DNA of 64,000 nucleotides from Bryobacteraceae bacterium (GCA_041394945.1 JAWKHH010000002.1:752501-816500); one strand, 5' to 3'; positions 47,100-56,206 are shown, counted from the stretch's first letter. The notes: a model not told the origin generated them from the letters alone. Program-made: numbers and translations.

Positions 47100-47142
47100 G
47101 TCGTTAACAGACATGTCTATCAGTGCAACGGCGGCTTGTCAA
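47094..47142 (-). promoter_or_regulatory. PadR promoter with tandem operator repeats
   Basis: On the minus strand TTGACA (47142-47137) and TAGACA (47119-47114) are 17 bases apart. Two copies of the palindrome AGACATGTC(T) lie at 47094-47102 and 47109-47118, separated by GTTAAC. PadR sites usually contain ATGT and ACAT half-sites, present here. The repeats cover the -10 and the start codon, so binding would block transcription. Confidence 0.65.
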
Positions 47143-47176
47143 GCCCAGTGGCCCCGTTTGCTGTAGAGTTGCTAGT

Positions 47177-49486
47177 GTGAGAGTCGCACTTGCGTTCTTG
47201 GCGGCGGTATGCGCGCTTGCCGCGGCGGACGGGCCCGAGGAATTCCTGAAGGAAATCAAGCCCGTCCTCGCCGCGAACTGCGCCGCCTGCCATAATCCCG
47301 CGAATCCGAAGAACCGGCACAACTTCCTGAAAGCCGGCGATCCCTCCGACGTGGAAACGCGGCGCCGGCTTTGGCGAAGCGTGGCGACCCAGTTGCGCAA
47401 CCGGACGATGCCGCCGGGCGACGCCAAGATCAGCGAGGCGGACCGCAAGCTTGTCGCCGACTGGATCGAGAACCGGCTCCGCACGAGCGGCTGCACAGGC
47501 GAGCCCTACGCCGGTTACGTGGGTCCGCGGCGTTTGAACCGGCGCGAGTACCGCAACACGGTTCGCGATCTGCTCGGAGTCGATCTCGCGATTGCCGACC
47601 TTTTTCCGGAAGACGAGTCCGGCGGCGCCGGCTTCGACACCAATGGCGACACGCTGTACGTCCCGCCCATGATGCTCGAACGGTACATGGAGGCGGCGGG
47701 CAAGATCGCCGACCGCGTGGTGGTTTCGCGTCCGCTGAACCTGGTTCATCTATCGCACGAGTTAAAGCCGCCGTCCCCCCCCCCGCCGCCGGGACAGAAG
47801 CCGGCCCGACGCCTGGCGCCTGGCGAGGCCGTCTCAACGACGGTCACCGTGTTTACCGACGGTCCGTACGGATTGCGCGTTTCCGCCGAGCGGCCGAAGA
47901 CGACTCCGTTCAGCGTGGACTTGAAAGTGGACGGAGTGGCCGTGAACAAGCTTGCCTACAACAACGTTGATCGCAACGGGGGCGCTACGGCGCGCGTGGC
48001 GACGGCGAACCTCTCTCGCGGCGTCCACGAAATCGCGTTGGTGAATGGCTCTGAGCCGATCGACCTCTACAGCCTGACCGTGGACCAGCAGCCCAAGCCG
48101 CCGACGGCGGATCAAGCCGCGCTGCACTACCGTCTGCTCGGGATCGAACCGGGCCAGACGCCTGTGAATCGCCGCGCTACCGTGCAGCGCATGCTGGCGC
48201 GCATCATCCCGCTTGCATATCGCCGGCCGGCGGAGCCGGGTGACGTCGAGCGCCTCATCGCGCTCTACGATCGCGCCGCCGAACGAGGGGATCCGTTCGA
48301 GGAAGCCGTGAAGTTCACCCTCAAGGGGCTGCTCGTCTCGCCGAAGTTTCTTTTCCGCACGGAGGAACTCGACCTGCGCCTCGGCGTTCAACGGCTAGGC
48401 CAGTACGAGATGGCCTCGCGGCTGTCTTACTTCCTGTGGGCCTCAATGCCCGATAGCGAACTGCTCGCGCTGGCGGCGGCGGGCAAGCTGCAGGACGACG
48501 CCGTTCTCACTGCGCAAGTGGACCGCATGCTCGACGATCCGCGTTCGCGCGCCTTCGCCGGAGCGTTCATCGGCCAGTGGCTCGGCACGAAAGAGATCGG
48601 GGGGCGCGCAATGCCGCTGCTCACCGAGCTTCAACATTTCTATACGCCGGACGTCGCCGCCGACCTGCGCGAACAACCGGAGTTGTTCTTCCACTACATC
48701 CTCACCGCCGACCGCAGCGTGCTCGACCTGATCGGCGGCGACTACACGTTCCTCACCAACCGCCTGGTGAAGTACTACGAGTTGGAAGGCATGGTCGACG
48801 TCCGCGGCGGCGGGTTCGAGAAGGTGACGTGGCCGGACGACCGGCGCGCGGGCGTGCTTGGCTTCGCTTCGGTGCTCGGGATGTCGTCGCACTACAAGCA
48901 GGGGAGTCCGGTGCTGCGTGGCGCGTGGGTGCTCGATACGCTGCTCGGCACGCCGGTACCGCCGCCTCCGCCGGACGTCCCGCCGCTCGAGGCCCAGAAG
49001 GGGCCGAAGCCGGCCAGCATGAAGGCGATGCTCGAAAAGCATCGCGCCGCCACAGCCTGCGCGGCCTGCCATAACCTCATGGACCCCATCGGAATGGCGC
49101 TCGAAAACTTCGACTGGATGGGCCGGTGGCGCGACCGCGACGTGGATGGTTCGCCGGTGGACGCCTCCGGCAGCTTGCCCTCCGGGGAGAAGTTCACCGG
49201 AGCGGTGGAGCTGCGCAATGTGCTGCTCTCGCACAAGGACGAGTTCCTCCGTCAGTTGGCGGGCAAGATGCTTGGCTATGCCACGGGACGCGGCCAGCAG
49301 GATGGCGACCAGTGCACGATCCGCGGAATGGTAGAGAATCTCGAACGCCATCACTACGCCGCGCGCGGGCTCATCCGAGACGTTGTGCTGAGCGCCGCGT
49401 TCCGTTCCATTCAGCCCGGCGTCGAGGTGAGCGAGAACGAAGGTCCCGCGAAGCGCACGCAGCGGCGGCTTCTCGGAACCAAATAG
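47177..49486 (+). CDS. Cytochrome-like DUF1592/DUF1588/DUF1585 protein (locus B)
   Basis: The 769-residue protein has a signal peptide (about 1-17) and the same plan as its locus A paralogue. It carries a heme-type CAACH (35-39), DUF1587 (NRREYRNTVRDLLGVDLAIA), a longer insert with beta-rich residues about 190-310, then DUF1595, DUF1592 (ASRLSYFLWASMPDSELL), DUF1588 with a second CAACH in ACAACHNLMDPIGMALENFD, and DUF1585. The insert resembles a carbohydrate-binding type beta domain and explains the extra length. I chose the GTG at 47177 for the signal peptide. The DUF1552 partner follows after 16 bases. Confidence 0.9.
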   Translation: MRVALAFLAAVCALAAADGPEEFLKEIKPVLAANCAACHNPANPKNRHNFLKAGDPSDVETRRRLWRSVATQLRNRTMPPGDAKISEADRKLVADWIENRLRTSGCTGEPYAGYVGPRRLNRREYRNTVRDLLGVDLAIADLFPEDESGGAGFDTNGDTLYVPPMMLERYMEAAGKIADRVVVSRPLNLVHLSHELKPPSPPPPPGQKPARRLAPGEAVSTTVTVFTDGPYGLRVSAERPKTTPFSVDLKVDGVAVNKLAYNNVDRNGGATARVATANLSRGVHEIALVNGSEPIDLYSLTVDQQPKPPTADQAALHYRLLGIEPGQTPVNRRATVQRMLARIIPLAYRRPAEPGDVERLIALYDRAAERGDPFEEAVKFTLKGLLVSPKFLFRTEELDLRLGVQRLGQYEMASRLSYFLWASMPDSELLALAAAGKLQDDAVLTAQVDRMLDDPRSRAFAGAFIGQWLGTKEIGGRAMPLLTELQHFYTPDVAADLREQPELFFHYILTADRSVLDLIGGDYTFLTNRLVKYYELEGMVDVRGGGFEKVTWPDDRRAGVLGFASVLGMSSHYKQGSPVLRGAWVLDTLLGTPVPPPPPDVPPLEAQKGPKPASMKAMLEKHRAATACAACHNLMDPIGMALENFDWMGRWRDRDVDGSPVDASGSLPSGEKFTGAVELRNVLLSHKDEFLRQLAGKMLGYATGRGQQDGDQCTIRGMVENLERHHYAARGLIRDVVLSAAFRSIQPGVEVSENEGPAKRTQRRLLGTK

Positions 49487-49502
49487 GTGATAGATTGTCG
49501 GT

Positions 49503-50879
49503 ATGAACAAAGCGGTGAGCCGGCGGACGATGCTGCGGGGCGCCGGGGTTGCGATGTCTCTCCCCTGGCTCGAATCGATCGCGGCGGGCGCGCCCGCTAA
49601 AGGCGCTGAGCGGCTGGCGGCTCCGCCCCTCCGGCTGGCGTGCCTGTTCGTCCCCAACGGGGTCCGCCCGGATCACTGGACTCCGCCCGGTGACGGCGAA
49701 GACTTCGAAATCACGCCGCATCTGAAACCGCTTGAGGCTCTCAAGAGCGACTTCATCCTGCTTGAGAATCTGTGGAACAAGAACACCGTTGGGCGCAACG
49801 GCCATTGGCCCAAAGTGCCCGCGTGGCTCTCCGGAGGCTTCGTCGAACGCACGACGGGCGGCGATCTCGATTCCGGCGGCACCACGATCGACCAGCTCCT
49901 CGCGCGGAAGGTGGGCCACGAGACTCCGCTGCCCTCGCTGGAACTCGGGTGCGATCCGCCCCGTACTGGCATCGATACGGCGGGCGGTGGATTCCCGCGC
50001 GCGCTGGGTTCGTTTCTCTCGTGGGCGGATCCGAAAACGCCCGTTCCCAAGGAGATCGTGCCGCAGTTGGCGTTCGACCGCCTTTTCCGCAACCAACGCG
50101 GTCCGGTGGTCTCGAGCGTGGACCCGGCGAGCCAGACTCTGATCGACTCCTTCCGCCGCGACGACTCGAGCTTGCTCGACGCCGTACTCGATCAGGCGAA
50201 GGCAATCCGCGCGCGTGGGTCGAAAGGAGATCAGGCGCGCCTGGACGAGTACTTCGAAAGCGTCCGCAACGTGGAGCGCCGCCTGGAGGCCTCAATGAAG
50301 CCGCAGCGCCGCTGGATCAACGAAGGCAAGGCTCCCGTGGACCGTCCGGCGCCCGGGCTGCCCGACACTCACGTTGAACACGTGCGGCTGATGCTCGATA
50401 TCGTACTGCTCGCCTTCTGGACCGACTCGACGCGCGTCGCCACGTTCATGATGGGTGACGCGCAAAGCTCGCAGGACTATTCGTTCCTTCCCGGCGTCCG
50501 CGGCAGCTTCCACGGACTCTCTCACCACCGCGAGATTCCGGAAACGCGGGATCAGTACGAGAAGATCGTTACCTGGCACGTGGAGCAACTGGGCTATCTA
50601 CTGGGCCGGATGAAGTCGCTGAAGGAAGGTGACGGCACACTGCTCGACCATTCGATGGTGCTCTACGGCGGTTCGCTCAAGGACGGCAACCGGCACGTCG
50701 AAGAGAACCTGCCGCTGCTGCTGGCGGGCGGCGGCAATGGGACGCTTCGGCCGGGCCGCCGCGTGCGCGCCGAGGCGAAGACACCGTTCTGCAACCTGCA
50801 TCTGGCGCTGCTCGAGCGCATGGGCGTGAAAGAGTCAGCGTTCGGCGACAGCACCGGTGTGCTGCAGGGGCTGGCCTAA
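49503..50879 (+). CDS. Tat-exported DUF1552 protein (locus B)
   Basis: The 458-residue protein carries a twin-arginine signal (SRRTMLRGAGVAMSLPWLES, residues 6-25) and the DUF1552 fold: FVPNGVRPDHWTPPGDGEDF, HVEHVRLMLDIVLLAFWTDS and YGGSLKDGNRHVEENLPLLL. It pairs with the DUF1592 gene before it, the same order as in locus A. The molecular role of this family is not known. The paralogue is at 34446-35786. Confidence 0.9.
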   Translation: MNKAVSRRTMLRGAGVAMSLPWLESIAAGAPAKGAERLAAPPLRLACLFVPNGVRPDHWTPPGDGEDFEITPHLKPLEALKSDFILLENLWNKNTVGRNGHWPKVPAWLSGGFVERTTGGDLDSGGTTIDQLLARKVGHETPLPSLELGCDPPRTGIDTAGGGFPRALGSFLSWADPKTPVPKEIVPQLAFDRLFRNQRGPVVSSVDPASQTLIDSFRRDDSSLLDAVLDQAKAIRARGSKGDQARLDEYFESVRNVERRLEASMKPQRRWINEGKAPVDRPAPGLPDTHVEHVRLMLDIVLLAFWTDSTRVATFMMGDAQSSQDYSFLPGVRGSFHGLSHHREIPETRDQYEKIVTWHVEQLGYLLGRMKSLKEGDGTLLDHSMVLYGGSLKDGNRHVEENLPLLLAGGGNGTLRPGRRVRAEAKTPFCNLHLALLERMGVKESAFGDSTGVLQGLA

Positions 50880-50941
50880 GCGGAAAACGACGGGCGTCTC
50901 CACGATTGGCGCTCGATCGCCCAAGGGACTAAGCTGGCCTT

Positions 50942-51625
50942 ATGCGCCAGCTCACCGTAGCGCTTCTCGTGGCGTCGTGTCTGTCCGCCGAGCCACCCGT
51001 CCGCGCCTCCATCGTCGTCGGAGGCCACGCCTTCGACCCTGCCTTCTTCCAGATCTTCGACCTCCCCTGGCTCCAGGCCGAAGTCACTCCGCACCCCTCC
51101 GCGCTGGGCACGTCCGTCTTGAACGGCGACGTCATCGTGCTCTACGACATGCTTGACGAACTCGCGCCCGCGAAGCAGGCCGTCCTTCGCCGGTACGCCG
51201 AAAGCGGCAAGGGCATCGTCATCCTCCACCACGCCCTGATCGACTACACGAACTGGCCCTGGTGGCACACCGAAGTCGCCGGCGGCAAGTATCTGCGCCC
51301 GGGCGACGGCGGCAAGTCCTCCACCTTCCTGCACGACATCGAGATCCCCGTCCACGTGGAACGCCAACACCCGGTCACGCGCGGCCTCGCCGACTTCACC
51401 ATCCACGATGAAGGCTACAAGGGCGTGTGGTTCTCGCCGCGCAACACGGTGCTCCTATCCACCACGCACGCCGCCTCGGACGAGCCTGTGTGCTGGATCA
51501 GCGGCTGGACGAAGTCCCGCGTGGTCGCGATCCAGCTTGGCCACGGGCCGGAAGCGCACCGCGACCCCAACTATCGAAAGCTCGTGGCCAACGCTATTCT
51601 CTGGGCGTCCGGACGCACGCGATGA
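50942..51625 (+). CDS. Secreted ThuA-like protein
   Basis: The 227-residue protein has a short signal peptide (about 1-15) and a ThuA-like glutamine amidotransferase-type fold: VIVLYDMLDELAPAKQAVLR, then ESGKGIVILHHALIDYTNWP and WWHTEVAGGKYL. ThuA domains often sit in sugar-related or cytochrome-linked loci; no catalytic role is established. It follows DUF1552 by 62 bases and may be part of locus B. Its stop overlaps acyP by four bases. Confidence 0.85.
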   Translation: MRQLTVALLVASCLSAEPPVRASIVVGGHAFDPAFFQIFDLPWLQAEVTPHPSALGTSVLNGDVIVLYDMLDELAPAKQAVLRRYAESGKGIVILHHALIDYTNWPWWHTEVAGGKYLRPGDGGKSSTFLHDIEIPVHVERQHPVTRGLADFTIHDEGYKGVWFSPRNTVLLSTTHAASDEPVCWISGWTKSRVVAIQLGHGPEAHRDPNYRKLVANAILWASGRTR

Positions 51626-51897
51626 ATGAGCCGATCGCGCGGCGGTACGTCGTCACCGGACGCGTGCAAGGCGTCGGCTATCGACGGTTCGCGCAGCAGG
51701 CGGCCGGCGAGTGCGGCGTCTCGGGCTGGGCTCGCAACCTCGACGACGGGTCGGTGGAGGCGTTCGTCATCGGCACGGCCAGCCAAGTGGCCGCGATGGC
51801 GGGCATGCTTCGCCGCGGGCCAGCCTGGGCCGACGTGCGCACGGTTCTGGAGGAGGAAGCGGCGATGCTAGAATTGAAAGGTTTTCGCATTCGCTAG
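51622..51897 (+). CDS. acyP: Acylphosphatase
   Basis: Acylphosphatase hydrolyses carboxyl-phosphate bonds in small acyl phosphates. The 91-residue protein has the signature TGRVQGVGYRRF (catalytic Arg) and GWARNLDDGSVE (catalytic Asn). The ATG at 51622 lies in an ATGA overlap with the ThuA gene stop, and it gives the family's usual length. Confidence 0.93.
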   Translation: MNEPIARRYVVTGRVQGVGYRRFAQQAAGECGVSGWARNLDDGSVEAFVIGTASQVAAMAGMLRRGPAWADVRTVLEEEAAMLELKGFRIR

Positions 51898-51910
51898 CAC
51901 TCCCCAACCC

Positions 51911-52426
51911 ATGGACGAACTGAAGTCACTGATCCGCGAAGTTCCGGACTTTCCCAAGCCCGGCATCAACTTTTACGACATCACCACGCTCCTCAAGGAC
52001 CACCGCGGGCTGCACCGGGTCATCGGGTCGCTCGAGCAGCGTTACGGCGCCACCGAAGCCGATCTCATTGTCGGCATCGAAGCGCGCGGTTTCATCTTCG
52101 CGCCGGCGGTTGCCTATGCGCTCGGCAAGGGGTTTGTGCCAGTCCGCAAGCCGAAGAAGTTGCCAGCCGCTACCGAACGCATCGAGTACGACTTGGAGTA
52201 CGGGACGGATTCGCTCGAAATCCACGCCGACGCTATCGTTCCCGGGCAGCGCGTCATCGTCGTCGACGATGTGCTTGCCACCGGCGGAACCGCCGCCGCC
52301 GTTGCGCGCCTGGTTGAAAAGCTGGGCGGCGCAGTCGCCGGCTTGGGCTTCGTCATCGAGCTCGACTTTCTCAAGGGCCGCGAGAAGCTGAGCGGCTACG
52401 ACGTCCACTCGCTCATCCACTACTGA
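51911..52426 (+). CDS. apt: Adenine phosphoribosyltransferase
   Basis: Apt salvages adenine to AMP using PRPP. The 171-residue protein has the N-terminal IREVPDFPKPGINFYDITTL, the GIEARGFIFAPAVAYAL loop and the PRPP-binding VVDDVLATGGTAAA. It is typical in length. ispE begins one base after its stop codon. prs, two genes on, supplies its PRPP substrate. Confidence 0.96.
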   Translation: MDELKSLIREVPDFPKPGINFYDITTLLKDHRGLHRVIGSLEQRYGATEADLIVGIEARGFIFAPAVAYALGKGFVPVRKPKKLPAATERIEYDLEYGTDSLEIHADAIVPGQRVIVVDDVLATGGTAAAVARLVEKLGGAVAGLGFVIELDFLKGREKLSGYDVHSLIHY

Positions 52427-52427
52427 C

Positions 52428-53411
52428 ATGGCGTCCGCCGGCCGGGTTCGGGCGCCCGCCTTCGCCAAGGTGAACCTCAGCCTTCTGGTTCTTCACAAGC
52501 GCGGTGACGGCTATCACGAGATCCGGACCGTGATGCAGACCGTTTCCCTCGCGGACCGCATCGAGATCGAATGGACTCCCGATGCGCCCAGCGGCGTGAA
52601 CGTCGCGGCGACGGTCCCCATCGAAGGGAAGAATCTCGCGGCCTCGGCGGCTGAAAACGTGCTCCGCGAACTGCGGCTGCGCGGGAGCGTCACCGTCCGC
52701 ATCGACAAACGCATCCCGATGGGCGCGGGGCTTGGCGGCGGTTCGTCCGACGCGGCAGCCGTATTGCTTGCGCTACCCGTCCTGTGCCGGCGGGCGATCG
52801 CCGCGGACCGGCTCGCCGCGATGGCGGCGGAACTCGGTAGCGACGTTCCGTTCTTCCTCACCGGCGGCACCGCGCTCGCCACCGGACGCGGCACCGAGGT
52901 CTACCCGCTGCCCGAGGCCCACCACGGGGAGGCGTTGCTGGTGAAGCCGGCGGCCGGAGTGGCCACCGCCGGGGCCTACGCCGCCCTCAACCGTCCTGTA
53001 ACAGAATTGACTTCGCCCGAGGCGGACTCTAAAATAGGAAGGTTCCAGTCGCTTGTCCGGATGTTGGACTGTCCGGAGACGGGCGAAAGCTGGAAGTCAT
53101 TCAGCGAGAACGATTTCGAAGCCGCCGTCCTCCCTCGACAACCGGAATTGGCCGAAATGGTGAAAAGGCTCGGAGAAGCGCGCGCGGATCTCGTTCGGAT
53201 GACGGGAAGCGGGTCTGCGTTGTTCGCTCTGTTCCGGTCGAGAATCGGACGGGAGCGCGCCGGCCGGCGGATCAAAGCATCGTTTCCGGGCGCCTTGACG
53301 GAGCCGGTCCGATTCGTGACGCGCAAGGAGTATCGCGCGGCGTGGCGGAAGGCTTTGGGCGGCCGGATGGAAGTGGGAGCATGGCCGCCGCGCGGCAGGG
53401 ACGATTCATGA
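52428..53411 (+). CDS. ispE: 4-diphosphocytidyl-2-C-methyl-D-erythritol kinase
   Basis: IspE phosphorylates CDP-methylerythritol in the MEP pathway to isoprenoids. The 327-residue protein has the GHMP kinase motif PMGAGLGGGSSDAAAVLLAL and the N-terminal AFAKVNLSLLVLHKRGDGYH with the catalytic Lys/His region. It contains MTGSGSALFALF near the C-terminus. It is slightly longer than E. coli IspE. Its stop overlaps the prs start (ATGA). Together with ispA at 1112-1996 it shows that isoprenoids are made by the MEP route. Confidence 0.96.
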   Translation: MASAGRVRAPAFAKVNLSLLVLHKRGDGYHEIRTVMQTVSLADRIEIEWTPDAPSGVNVAATVPIEGKNLAASAAENVLRELRLRGSVTVRIDKRIPMGAGLGGGSSDAAAVLLALPVLCRRAIAADRLAAMAAELGSDVPFFLTGGTALATGRGTEVYPLPEAHHGEALLVKPAAGVATAGAYAALNRPVTELTSPEADSKIGRFQSLVRMLDCPETGESWKSFSENDFEAAVLPRQPELAEMVKRLGEARADLVRMTGSGSALFALFRSRIGRERAGRRIKASFPGALTEPVRFVTRKEYRAAWRKALGGRMEVGAWPPRGRDDS

Positions 53412-54349
53412 ACGGCGATCGCTTGAAAGTATTCACCGGCAACGCCAACCCGGCGCTGGCGCAGGAGATCTGCAGCTTTCTGGGCCGCAAGCTCGGCGAA
53501 GCCTCGGTGAAGACGTTCTCCGACGGCGAAATCTATCTCCAGGTTCAGGAAAACGTCCGTGGCATGGACGTCTTCGTCGTGCAGCCCACCTGCACTCCGG
53601 TGGACCGCAACATCCTCGAGTTGCTGCTGATGATCGACGCGTTGCGCCGCGCCTCGGCGCAGCGGATCACTGCCGTGCTGCCCTACTACGGCTACGCGCG
53701 GCAGGACCGGAAAGACAAGCCGCGCGTTCCGATTTCGGCCAAACTCGTAGCCAGCCTGTTCGAAACCGCCGGCGCTCACCGCATCCTGTCGCTGGACCTG
53801 CATGCGGCGCAGATTCAAGGCTTCTTCGACATCCCGGTCGACCATCTGTTCGCCGCCCCCGTTCTGATCGACTACTTTCGAGATTCGCGCGACGACATGA
53901 TTATCGTGTCGCCGGACGCCGGCGGCGTCGAACGCGCGCGGGCCTTCGCCAAGCGCCTCAACAAGCCGCTCGCGATTGTCGACAAACGGCGGGAAGAAGT
54001 GAACGTCGCCGAAGTGATGAACGTGATCGGCGACGTTTCCGGCAAGCATTGCCTGATCGTGGACGATCTTATCGACACGGCCGGGACGCTCGTGAAGGGC
54101 GCCGAGGCTTTGCTCCGCGCCGGCGCCAAGGCAGTTTCGGCCTGCGCCACGCACGCCGTGTTGAGCGGGCCGGCGGTCCAGCGGATCGAAGAATCGCACA
54201 TCGTGGAAGTTGTCCTTACCAACTCCATTCCCCTGTCGCGCGAAGCGTCGCGCTGCAGCCGCATCCGCACTCTTTCGGTGGCGTCGCTGCTCGCGAAGGC
54301 CATCCAGTCCATTCACGAAGAGACATCGGTGAGTACCTTGTTCGTTTAG
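53408..54349 (+). CDS. prs: Ribose-phosphate pyrophosphokinase (PRPP synthase)
   Basis: Prs makes PRPP from ribose 5-phosphate and ATP. The 313-residue protein has LKVFTGNANPALAQEICSFL, the ATP-binding YYGYARQDRKDKPRVPIS, the metal-binding LDLHAAQIQGFF and the PRPP loop VDDLIDTAGTL. I chose the ATG at 53408, which overlaps the ispE stop by four bases and gives the family N-terminus; the frame is open further upstream. Confidence 0.97.
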   Translation: MNGDRLKVFTGNANPALAQEICSFLGRKLGEASVKTFSDGEIYLQVQENVRGMDVFVVQPTCTPVDRNILELLLMIDALRRASAQRITAVLPYYGYARQDRKDKPRVPISAKLVASLFETAGAHRILSLDLHAAQIQGFFDIPVDHLFAAPVLIDYFRDSRDDMIIVSPDAGGVERARAFAKRLNKPLAIVDKRREEVNVAEVMNVIGDVSGKHCLIVDDLIDTAGTLVKGAEALLRAGAKAVSACATHAVLSGPAVQRIEESHIVEVVLTNSIPLSREASRCSRIRTLSVASLLAKAIQSIHEETSVSTLFV

Positions 54350-54411
54350 ATATTCAGGCGGGCACCGCGCTGGACAACCGAGCCGGCGCGCCTCGCGGAA
54401 ATGAGGAAGTA

Positions 54412-55089
54412 ATGAGGAAAGATATTACCGTCGCCGCCGGGATCCGAGAGACCCGGGGCAAGAACGCCGCCCGCCGGACGCGCGCCGCCGGCGAGATTCC
54501 CGCGGTGCTTTACGGATCCGGCGGCGAGAGCATCGCCCTCGCGGTGAGCCCGAAGGACGTGAACCGCGTGCTCCACTCGAGCACCGGGCACAACACGATT
54601 TTCGACGTCGCCGTAGCCGGCGGCGAAACCACGCCGGTAATGATCGTCGACTGGCTCCATCACCCCGTCCGCGACACGCTGATGCACGTCGACCTGCTTC
54701 GCATCGACCTTTCGAAGCGGCTCCGCGTGAAGGTTCCGGTTCACACCACCGGCGATCCGGTGGGCGTGAAGATCCAGGGCGGCCATTTCGAGGTCATCTC
54801 CCGCGAGATCGAAATCGAGTGCCTTCCCGACGAGATCCCGGAGAATTTCACGTCCGATGTTTCCGAAATGTCGATCGGCGGCTCGCTCCGGGCCGGTGAG
54901 ATCGAACTCGGCGGCTCGATGAAGCTTGTGAGCCCTGCCGACGCCGTAATCGCGCACGTGGTGGCGCTCCGTACGTCCGATGCCACCGCCGGCGCCGAAG
55001 GCGAGCCCGCCGCGGCGGGTAGTGAGCCCGAAGTGGTGAAGAAGGGCAAGAAGGAAGAGGGCGAGAAGAAGGACGAGAAGAAGAAGTAG
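54412..55089 (+). CDS. rplY: 50S ribosomal protein L25/general stress protein Ctc
   Basis: L25 (Ctc/TL5 type) binds 5S rRNA. The 225-residue protein has the N-terminal L25 domain (TRGKNAARRTRAAGEIPAVL, about 15-34) and the C-terminal beta domain, plus a Lys/Glu-rich tail (about 195-225) that is probably disordered. The ATG at 54412 is preceded by GAGGAAG. The prs-rplY-pth order is common in bacteria. Confidence 0.95.
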   Translation: MRKDITVAAGIRETRGKNAARRTRAAGEIPAVLYGSGGESIALAVSPKDVNRVLHSSTGHNTIFDVAVAGGETTPVMIVDWLHHPVRDTLMHVDLLRIDLSKRLRVKVPVHTTGDPVGVKIQGGHFEVISREIEIECLPDEIPENFTSDVSEMSIGGSLRAGEIELGGSMKLVSPADAVIAHVVALRTSDATAGAEGEPAAAGSEPEVVKKGKKEEGEKKDEKKK

Positions 55090-55106
55090 CTTCGCCGCCG
55101 TGATGC

Positions 55107-55715
55107 ATGTCCGTTGCACCAGAGCGTTGGTTGATCGCCGGCCTCGGCAATCCCGGGGAACAATACGCCATGACGCCGCATAACCTCGGTTTCATGGCCG
55201 TGGACCGGGTCGCCGGACGCAACGGCATCCGCGTCACGAGGAAAGAGTGCCAGGCGCTGGTGGGCTTGGGCCGGGCGGGCGGCAGGGAAGCGGTGCTCGC
55301 CAAGCCGCAGACGTTCATGAACGTGAGCGGCCCTTCCGTTCGCGGGCTGATGGAGAAGTATGAAATCGGGCCGGAAAACACGCTGCTTGTCTACGACGAG
55401 TTGGCGCTCCCGTGGATGTCGATGCGCATCCGGCCCAAGGGATCCGATGCCGGGCACAATGGAGTAAGATCCGTGATCCGGAGTTTGGGTACGGAAGGAT
55501 TTCCCCGGCTGCGGCTGGGCATCCATCCGGGCCGTCCGATCGGTGACGGGGCGAAGTTCGTCCTCGACCCGATCCGCAAGGCGGACTGGAAAGACTTGGA
55601 CGAGTTTGTGGAGCAAGCCGCTCTCGCGATCGAGTCCATAGCCGCCGAGGGCGTCGAAAAGGCCATGGCGAAGTTCAATCGCCGCGCCCAAGGCTTAAAA
55701 GAAGAGGAACAATGA
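55107..55715 (+). CDS. pth: Peptidyl-tRNA hydrolase
   Basis: Pth recycles peptidyl-tRNAs that drop off ribosomes. The 202-residue protein has IAGLGNPGEQYAMTPHNLGF with the catalytic His (in most relatives the Pro before it is Arg), KPQTFMNVSGPSV and VYDELALPW with the catalytic Asp. GSDAGHNGVRSVIRSLG follows. Its stop overlaps rpsF by four bases. Confidence 0.96.
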   Translation: MSVAPERWLIAGLGNPGEQYAMTPHNLGFMAVDRVAGRNGIRVTRKECQALVGLGRAGGREAVLAKPQTFMNVSGPSVRGLMEKYEIGPENTLLVYDELALPWMSMRIRPKGSDAGHNGVRSVIRSLGTEGFPRLRLGIHPGRPIGDGAKFVLDPIRKADWKDLDEFVEQAALAIESIAAEGVEKAMAKFNRRAQGLKEEEQ

Positions 55716-56194
55716 GAAGTTACGAAGAGCTGTATGTCGCGAAACCGGAAGTAACCGAAGAAGAACTGGATGCGCTGAACGCGCAACTGGAAACTATCAT
55801 CACCGGCGCAGGTGGAAAGATCGAGAAGACCGAAAAGTGGGGATTGCGGAAGCTTGCCTACCGCGTGGCCAAGAATAGCGACGGCTACTACGTCCTGCTG
55901 TTCTTCCATGCCGGTCCGGAAGCGGTGCGCGAGATCGAGCGCCGCCTTCGCGTCTCCGACATCGTGATCAAGTACCTCACGGTGCGCATGGACGAGAAGC
56001 TGAAGTGGCTCGAGAAGCGCAGGAAGGCGCGCGAAAAGCGGGCGGCTCGCAAGCCCGCGGCGGCCGCCCCGGCGCCATCGGCGCCCGCTTCGTCGGCTCC
56101 GGCAGCCCCCGCGGCGGCTGCCCCCGCGCATCCGGCGCCCGGCGCACCCGCGGCTGAGAATAAACCGGCGGAAGCCGCAACGAGTGAGTCCTAA
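55712..56194 (+). CDS. rpsF: 30S ribosomal protein S6 with a long Ala/Pro-rich tail
   Basis: S6 sits on the 30S platform beside S18. The 160-residue protein has a normal S6 domain (about 1-95; MRSYEELYVAKPEVTEEELD and KWGLRKLAYRVAKNSDGYYV). A tail of about 65 residues follows, first Lys/Arg-rich, then almost all Ala and Pro. S6 tails vary, but this one is unusually long and of low complexity. rpsR follows after 12 bases. Confidence 0.96.
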   Translation: MRSYEELYVAKPEVTEEELDALNAQLETIITGAGGKIEKTEKWGLRKLAYRVAKNSDGYYVLLFFHAGPEAVREIERRLRVSDIVIKYLTVRMDEKLKWLEKRRKAREKRAARKPAAAAPAPSAPASSAPAAPAAAAPAHPAPGAPAAENKPAEAATSES

Positions 56195-56206
56195 GGAGAG
56201 ATCATC

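Noticed and set aside
47103..47114. First ATG (47114) as the PadR start
   Set aside because: It lies inside the inferred -10 element and would have to be translated from a transcript that begins after it.
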